Assembly: GCA_039707655.1 (NCBI GenBank)
Contig: CM077664.1
Location: 202,238,195-202,302,194, forward strand
DNA length: 64,000 nucleotides
Direction: 5' to 3'
Source: Elymus sibiricus
Taxonomy: Eukaryota > Streptophyta > Magnoliopsida > Poales > Poaceae
The notes beneath the pieces are model-generated. The model made no database searches, had not been told where the DNA came from, and worked only from the letters and a program-made list of their open reading frames with translations. The translations under genes were made by a program, and so were the position numbers. Each line of letters opens with the position of its first letter. The first letter of the stretch is position 1. Positions 57,669 to 64,000 of the stretch are shown here, in pieces.

Positions 57669-59346
57669 TGCACTCATAATTTTTAATTTTAACTTTAATG
57701 GTGGGTTCCCATTCATCATATAATTTTCTAGGAATTGATACTTCTAGTTCTAGCTTTTCTTCTAACGCTTTCATCATAGCTTCTACGATGTGTTTAGTAA
57801 AAGCCTTGTTTTGCTCATAAGCGTTGGGTGAATTTAACATGGATTGTAACAAAGAAATGCACTCAATCAAAGAACAATTATCATAATTAAAATCTTTGTA
57901 ATACAAGAGAGTGGGCACATAGCTATTTAAAGTTTTTACCTCTCCAAACCCACTTTTAGCAATTCTCTTATCAAGATTTTCACCCTCCGAATTATGGGGA
58001 CGCTCTTTAGCTAAAGTTGACTCTTCTTCAGTCCCCTTTTCATCAAGTTTTATATTTCTAAACAAAGAATCAATAGATGAAACACCAATCATTTTAACAT
58101 CCTCATCATTACTACGATAAAAACCGGGAGGAATCGCTTTTTCTAAAAATTCTCGTTTAGCTTTTACCATGGCGGCTCTTTTCTTACTCTCATCCATGGA
58201 GACATATAAAGATTTAATTGATTAACTAATATCAATTTTGGGTGGAAAAATTTTAGTCTTAAGATTTTCCACATCATGAATAATTCTATCAATGCTCCTA
58301 GACATATCATCAATTTTACTCAATTTTTCTTCTATCGTAGTGTTGAAAACTTTTTGAGCATTAATAAATTATTTAATATTACTTTCAAGATCAGAGGGCA
58401 TCCTATTATTATTATTATAAGAATTACCATAAGGATTGCCATAATTATTAGAGGAATTTCCAGGAAACGGCCTAGCATTGAAATTGCCTCTATAAGCATT
58501 ATTATTAAAATTGTTTCGCGAGACAAAATTCACATCTACGGGATCATTATTTTGCTCAATCAAAGTGGACAAAGGCACATCATTAGGATCAATAGGAGCA
58601 TTTTTGCTAGCAACCAATTTCATAAGCGCATCAACTTTATCACTCAAAGTATTAATTTCTTCAATAGAATTCACCCTTTTACTAGTAGGAGTTCTTTCAG
58701 TATGCCATTGTGAATAATTTGCCATAATATTATCGAGCAATTTAGTAGCTTCTCCCAAAGTAAATTCCATAAAAGTACCACCCGCGGCGGAATCTAAAAG
58801 ATTTCTAAAGACAAAATTCAATCCCGCATAAATTTTTTGTATGATCATCCATAAATTTAAACCATGAGTAGGGCAATTTCTTATCATTAATTTCATCCTC
58901 TCCCAAGATTGGGCAACATGTTCATGATCAAGTTGCTTGAAATTCATAATTTGATTTCTAAGAGAAATAATTTTCGCGGGAGGAAAATACTTAGTAATAA
59001 AAGCATCTTTACACCTATCCCAAGAATCGATACTATTTCGTGGTAAAGATGAGAACCAAATTTTTGCACGATCCCGCAATGAGAACGGGAATAATTTTAA
59101 TTTCACAATATCATTATCCACATCTTTTTTCTTTTGCATATCACACAATTCTACGAAAGTGTTAAGATGGGATGCGGCATCTTCATTAGGACTACCGGAA
59201 AATTGATCTTTCATGACAAGATTTAGCAAAGCAGCATTAATATCACAAGTCTCCGCACTAGCGGAGGGAGGAGCAATCGGAGTACTAATAAAATCATTAT
59301 TATTAGTATTGGAAAAATCACACAATTTTGTATTTTCTTGAGACAT
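57669..59346 (-). pseudogene. E1 gag
   Basis: ATG at 59346 (MSQENTKLCDFSN) opens a frame with the retrotransposon gag domain (about 59080-58750: VKLKLFPFSLRDRAKIWFSSL, WDRCKDAFITKYFP, LDHEHVAQSWERMK, LLDSAAGGTFMEFT) and an Asn/Tyr/Gly-rich linker (about 58550-58390). In-frame TAA at 58369 and TAA at 58222 are the only breaks; the frame continues (MDESKKRAAMVKAKREFL, LEKAIPPGFYRS) to the LINE at 57668 and, beyond it, into the protease. No zinc knuckle is seen. Confidence 0.8.
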
Positions 59347-59506
59347 CGTGACTACGCAAACAAGATACCAAACAAGCTAACAAGAAAAAGGCAAACGGAA
59401 AAATATTTTTGTATTTTTGTAAAAATGTTTTAGAAGTGGGGAAGATGAAAACGAGAGGCAAATGGCAAATAAAGTAAATGCAAGGAGATGAGAGTTTATG
59501 CAAAGG

Positions 59507-61052
59507 TACTTGATAGATGTTGATGATGTCTCCGAAGAGGAAAGGATGATGCAGCACAGTAGAGATAAGTATTTCCCTCAGTTATGAAACCAAGGTTGTC
59601 GAACCAGTAGGAGAATCACGCAACACCTCGTTAGCAGCACCTGCACACAAACAACAAATCCTTGCACCCAACGCAAACGAGAGGTTGTTAATCTCTCGGC
59701 GGTTAATTCCAAGATTAAATTGTATGTGATAGATAGATAGATTGAAACAAAAATACAAAATAAAATAAATAAAATAAAATGGCAGCAATATTTTTAGGGT
59801 TTTAGTAATATGATTTTGATAGACCCGGTGGTCATAGGTTTCTCTCAAGAAAATAGCATACGGTGGGTAGACAAATTACTGTTGGGCAATTGATAGAAAA
59901 GCAAATAATCATGACGATATCCAAGGCAATGATCATGTATATAGGCATCACGTCCAATACAAGTAGACCAACTCCTGCCTGCATCTACTACTATTACTCC
60001 ACACATCGATCGCTATCCAGCATGCATCTAGTGTATTAAATCCATAAGAACGGAGTAACGCCTTAAGAACGATGACATGATGTAGACAAGATAAACTCAC
60101 GTATGAATAAACCACATATTTTTACCCTTAGTAGCAACGATACATACGTGTCATGTCCCTTTCTGTCACTGTGATTGAGCACCGCAAGATCGAACCCACT
60201 ACAAAGCACCTCTTCCCATGGGAAGATAAATCAATCTAGTTGGCCAAACCAAATCAATAGATCGGAGAAGAAATACGAGGCTATAATAATCATGCATAAA
60301 CGAGTGCAGCAAAGACTCAAATAATTTCATGAATAATCTGATCATAAACTCACAATTCATCGGATCCCAACAAACACACCGCAAAAAGTGATTACATCGG
60401 ATAGAACTCCAAGAACATCGAGGATAACATTGTATTGAAGATCAAAAAGAGAGAAGAAGCCATCTAGCTACTACCTATGGACCCGAAGGTCTGTGGTAAA
60501 CTACTCACGCATCATCGGAAGGGCAGCAAGGTTGATGTAGAACCCCTCCGTGATCGATTCCCCCTCCAGCAGATTACCGGAGAAGGACCCCAGATGGGAT
60601 CTCTCTGGAACAGTAACTTGCGGCGGCAGAAAAAGTATTTCGTGGACTCTCCTAAGGGTTTCTGATTTTTTCTGAATTTATAGTGGAAGAATTAGGTCAA
60701 ACTGAGCTGGGTGGGCCCCATGAGGTACCAGGGCGCGCCACCCCCCCTGGGGCGCGCCCTGGTGCCTCGTGGCCCACTCCTTCATCTTCTGGCCCTCTCC
60801 CGAAGCTTCTAGTGTTTATCTTGTCCAATGAAAAATCTCCAAAAAGTTTCGTGGCATTTGGACTTCGTTTGGTATTGATTTTCTGTAAAACAAAAACAGG
60901 GCAGAAAATAGCAACTGGCACTGGGCACTAGGTTAATAGGTTAGTCTCCAAAAATGATATATAATTGCTGTAAATGATTATAAAAACATCCATGATTGAT
61001 ATTATAATAGCATGGAACAATCAAAAATTATAGATACGTTGGAGACGTATCA
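59507..61052 (-). repeat. E1 5' LTR, about 1546 bp
   Basis: Minus strand TGATACGTCTCCAACGTATC (61052) to a diverged end near 59507; the last 35 bp differ from the 3' LTR, so the inner border is uncertain. TATA at 60682-60674; GC inverted repeat at 60720-60770, again 38 bp apart. Confidence 0.85.
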
Positions 61053-61057
61053 AGGTC

Positions 61058-62305
61058 TAGAAATTTTAGAGAAGTCTTTAATAAATCTCCTATGGAAACC
61101 AGCATGACCAAGGAAAATTCTTATACCTTTAATATCTTTAGGAAATGGCATTTTCTCAATAGCCTCAACCTTAGCTTTATCAACTTCAATACCTCTTTCA
61201 GAAATTTTATGCCCCAAGACAATACCTTCATTCACCATAAAGTGGCACTTCTCCCAATTCAAGACAACGTTAGTTTCTTCACATCTCTGCAAAACTCGAT
61301 CAAGGTTGCTTAAGCAATCATCAAAAGAAGTTCCGTAAACAGAAAAATCATCCATGAAAACCTCAACAATCTTTTCACAAAAGTCAGTGAATATAGCAGT
61401 CATACATCTTTGAAAGGTAGCAGGTGCATTGCATAAACCAAAAGGCATACGTCTATAAGCATAAATTCCAAAGGGACAAGTAAAGGTGGTTTTCTCTTGA
61501 TCAGATTGTGATACAGGTATTTGAGAGAAACCAGAATAACCATCTCGGAAACAAAAGTGTGTATGCGTAGACAGTCTTTCTAACATTTGATCAATAAAAG
61601 GTAAGGGGTAATGATCTTTTCTAGTAGCTTTGTTTAATTTTCTAAAATCAATTACCATCCTATAACTAGTTACAATTCTTTGTGGAATGAGTTCATTTTT
61701 ATCATTAGGAACAACGGTAATACCTCCCTTCTTAGGGACACAATGAATGGGACTTACCTATCTACTATTAGCTATGGGATAGATTATACCTGCTTCCAGA
61801 AGCTTTAATATTTCAGTTCTTACCACCACTTTCATCTTAGGATTTAGTCGTCGTTGGTGATCGACAACTGGTTTAGCATCAGGTTCCATATTAATTTTGT
61901 GTTGACATAGAGTGGGACTAATGCCCTTAAGGTCATCAAGAGTATATCCAATAGCAGCTCGGTGCTTCCTCAGGGTTTTTAGTAATCTCTTTTCTTCATG
62001 CGCTGAAAGGTTAGCATAATAATAACAGGATATATCTTATTTTCACCAAGATAAGCATATTTCAATGTATCAGGCAATTGTTTCAATTCAAATACAGGGT
62101 CACCCTTAGGTGGAGGAGGGCCTCCAAGAGTTTCAACAGGCAAATTGTGTTTAAGGATAGGTGGTTGATCAAAGAACATCTTATCTATTTCATTTCTTTC
62201 ATTCATATGCATATCGTTTTCATGGTCTAGCAATTATTGTTCTAATGGATCAGTAGGAGGTACGGCAATAGAAGCAAGACCAATAATTTCATCTTTACTA
62301 GGCAA
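61058..62305 (-). pseudogene. G pol part two (reverse transcriptase)
   Basis: From 62305 the frame shows the pre-RT segment (MFFDQPPILKHNLPVETLGG), with TAA at 62234-62236, then a one-base deletion near 62016 relative to F shifts the frame. RT continues to the E1 junction at 61058 with TAG at 61758-61760 (F has Trp there) and motifs YRMVIDFRKLNKAT, MPFGLCNAPATFQRCM, FMDDFSVYG and GHAGFHRRFIKDF. At the E1 junction it joins part one in frame. Confidence 0.85.
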
Positions 62306-63838
62306 TTATTTATCATGAGGTTGTCTACGAAACTTGGAGAAATTAAACTCATGAGACATACCACCAAAATCAACACTAACAATTTCTTTAGCGTAATCAA
62401 TCTTGGCATTAACAGTGTTCAAGAAAGGTCTACCAAATATAATGGGACAAAAATCCTCTTGTGGAGAACCGAGGACTAGAAAATCAGTAGGGTATTTTAT
62501 TTTTCCACACAAGACTTCAAGATCTCTAACGATCCCAAGCGGTGTAATTGTATCTCTGTTTGCAAGCTTAATAGTAACATCAATGTCCTCTATTTCAATA
62601 GGTGCAATGTCATTCATAATTTCTTGGTATAAGGTAAACGGAATAGCACTCACACTAGCACCCAAATCACATAAGTCATGATAACAATGATCTCCTATTT
62701 TAACAAAGACCACAGGCATGCCTACTACAGGTCTGTTTTTATCTTTAGGATCTGGTTTAGCAATTCTAGCTGCTTCATCACAGAGGTAAATAACATGCCC
62801 ATCTATATTATCGACCAAGAGATCTTTAACCATAGCAACATTAGGTTCAACGTTAATTTGTTCAGAGGGTCTAGGTGCTCTAATATTACTTTTGTTAACC
62901 ACAGTTGAAACTTTAGCATGTTCCTAATTCCTAACAGGAAAAGGTGGTTTCTCAATATAAGCAGTAGGCACAACTGGATCAACATGGTAAACAATTGTTT
63001 CTTCTTTAACACTAACGGGTTCCTCAATCTTTTCTTTAACAGGGGGATGATATTTAAACCACTTCTCCTTAGGGAGATCAACATGAGTAGCAAATGATTC
63101 ACAAAAGGAAACTACTATCTCAGAGTCAAGTCCATATTTAGTGCTAAACTTACGAAAAGCATCGGTATCCATAAAAGATTTAACACAATCAAACTCAAGT
63201 ATTATACCTGACTCATTACCGTTGTCGGGTTCCCATCTAAATTCAATAGTTTTCTTCATAAAGGAGCCAGTCGAAGAAGAATCGAGCATGGTTTGATCAT
63301 CATGAGAAAGCCGAGCATAAAAATTCTGTAAGATAATTTCTCTTGAGAGCTCATGGTTGGGGCATGTGTACATCATGTACTTAAGCCTCCCCCAAGCTTG
63401 AGCGATGCTTTCGCCTTCACGAGGCCAAAAATTATATATATAATTCCGATCACGATGAACCAAATGCATAGGATAAAAATTTTGGTGGAATTCCACTTTC
63501 AATCGGTTCCAGTCCCATGTATCAGTATCATCACATAGCCTATACCATGTCAATGCCTTTCCCTCCAAAGATAAAGGGAATACTTTCTTCTTAACTCCAT
63601 CTCCGGATAAACCTACAAGCTTAAACAATCCACAAATTTCATCCACATAGATCAAGTGCATATCAGGATGTACCGTTCCATCTTCTGCATAAAGATTAGC
63701 TAGCAGTTTCTCTATCATACCCGAAGGAATCTCATAATAAATATTTTCAGTAGGTGCAGTAGGTTGAGGAGCAACTATTTGTGCTTCTGGTCGAGGTGAA
63801 GATACCCCGAACAAACCCCTCAAAGGATTACTTTCCAT
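62306..63838 (-). pseudogene. G gag and protease
   Basis: ATG at 63838 (MESNPLRGLFGVSSPRP) starts gag with the gag domain around 63600-63300 (KVFPLSLEGKALTWYRL, WNRLKVEFHQNFYP, ESIAQAWGRLKYMM, LSREIILQNFYARLSHDD). TAG at 62924-62926 interrupts it; the same frame then gives the protease (CDLGASVSAIPFTLY, CPIIFGRPFLNTVNAKIDY) to TAA 62306-62308. Gag, protease and pol share one frame, as in a single polyprotein. Confidence 0.85.
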
Positions 63839-63914
63839 AGAGACAAGTAACAGTAAATTTCAGCACGTAATATAAATGTTTCCTTACCAAATTCCACTCA
63901 CCAAAGGCGCTTCA

Positions 63915-63933
63915 CTCCCCGGCAATGGCGCCA
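63915..63933 (-). other. G primer binding site (tRNA-Asp type)
   Basis: On the minus strand TGGCGCCATTGCCGGGGAG, 11 nt after the end of the 5' LTR. One base differs from the E2 site; complementary to tRNA-Asp. Confidence 0.8.
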
Positions 63934-63944
63934 GAAAAGAGTCT

Positions 63945-64000
63945 TGATGACCCACAAGTATAGGGGATCAATTGTAGTCCTTTCGATAAGTAAGAGTGTC
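63945..64000 (-). repeat. G 5' LTR, inner end (cut by window)
   Basis: TGATGACCCACAAGTATAGG onward on the plus strand, identical in type to 39561 and 46424. Only 56 bp are inside the window. Confidence 0.9.

Larger units (their letters stand above)
51625..61052 (-). mobile_element. E1: gag-protease gypsy element without pol, inserted in G pol
   Basis: LTRs 51625-53191 (3') and about 59507-61052 (5'), flanked by AGGTC (51620-51624 and 61053-61057). Joining the flanks restores the G pol sequence as seen in F. Between the LTRs are gag and protease, then about 2.4 kb of non-coding DNA to the polypurine tract (AAGCTTGGGGATGC on the minus strand, 53192-53206). RT, RNase H and integrase are absent. 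A LINE sits at the gag-protease boundary. I could not see a normal primer site next to the 5' LTR. Resembles the Fatima group. Confidence 0.9.
46424..64000 (-). mobile_element. G: autonomous-type Ty3/gypsy element, split by E1
   Basis: Same family as F. 3' LTR 46424-47424 (with a large deletion), 3' untranslated region, intact small 3' ORF, pol part one (49751-51624), E1 insertion, pol part two and gag-protease (61058-63838), primer site and start of the 5' LTR (63945, cut by the window end). It inserted into F pol next to ...ACATCCTAT; the matching duplication should be just beyond its 5' LTR. Confidence 0.85.

Overview
The window is nuclear DNA of a grass, almost certainly a Triticeae cereal (wheat, Aegilops, barley or rye group). 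The grounds are very large Ty3/gypsy LTR retrotransposons nested inside one another, LTRs beginning TGATACGTC that resemble the Fatima/Sabrina/WHAM group (family names from memory, not database-checked), Mutator-like elements (MULEs) with GAACTTTTTT-rich centres, and spliced gene remnants. Nothing prokaryotic is present. All reading was by eye; no alignments were run.

Left third (1-24197), gene-like and transposon-scarred. From the left: the 3' half of a MuDR/MULE transposase gene (1-1922, +); a broken DUF4283-type gene (2391-3465, -); an RNase H-like tail of a non-LTR element (3796-4582, +); an unrecognised three-exon gene with a TATA box and consistent intron phases (6813-7692, -); a 946-bp MULE with a 9-bp target duplication that carries two outward-facing tRNA-like sequences (7958-8903); a recent 1.35-kb tandem duplication (8793-11487) holding a broken gypsy integrase fragment; a truncated gypsy element E0 (12543-16573, -) with an antisense 179-codon ORF; a quiet stretch with a 254-bp (AG)n microsatellite; one exon of a plant MraY-type translocase, frameshifted (22276-22470, -); and a Micron-like element sitting in (TA)n (22534-23196).

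Right two thirds (24198-64000), a nest of retrotransposons. E4 (+) starts at 24198. Its gag is split by E2 (25021-37977, +, target duplication CCGGC), which itself holds a 3.4-kb solo-LTR-like insertion S (26551-29946, target duplication ATCGT). E4 is then cut by element F (39561 onward, -). F pol is cut by element G (46424 onward, -). G pol is cut by E1 (51625-61052, -, target duplication AGGTC), and E1 is cut by a 5'-truncated RTE-type LINE (56020-57668, -). The order of insertion is therefore E4, F, G, E1, LINE on one branch and E4, E2, S on the other. F and G carry gag-protease-RT-RNase H-integrase plus a small coiled-coil 3' ORF. E1 and E2 have gag and protease but no polymerase, so they probably moved with enzymes from relatives such as F and G. 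Every coding region has stops or frameshifts except the small 3' ORF of G, the LINE reading frame and the three-exon gene at 6813-7692.

The most interesting pattern is a GC-rich inverted repeat (arms near ACGAGGCACCAGGGCGCGCC) placed 37-38 bp upstream of the TATA box in the LTRs of E1, E2 and F. Relatives of it also lie inside F, G and E2, directly upstream of the 3' ORF and next to a second TATA-like site in F and G. This suggests these elements carry an internal LTR-like promoter for their 3' gene.
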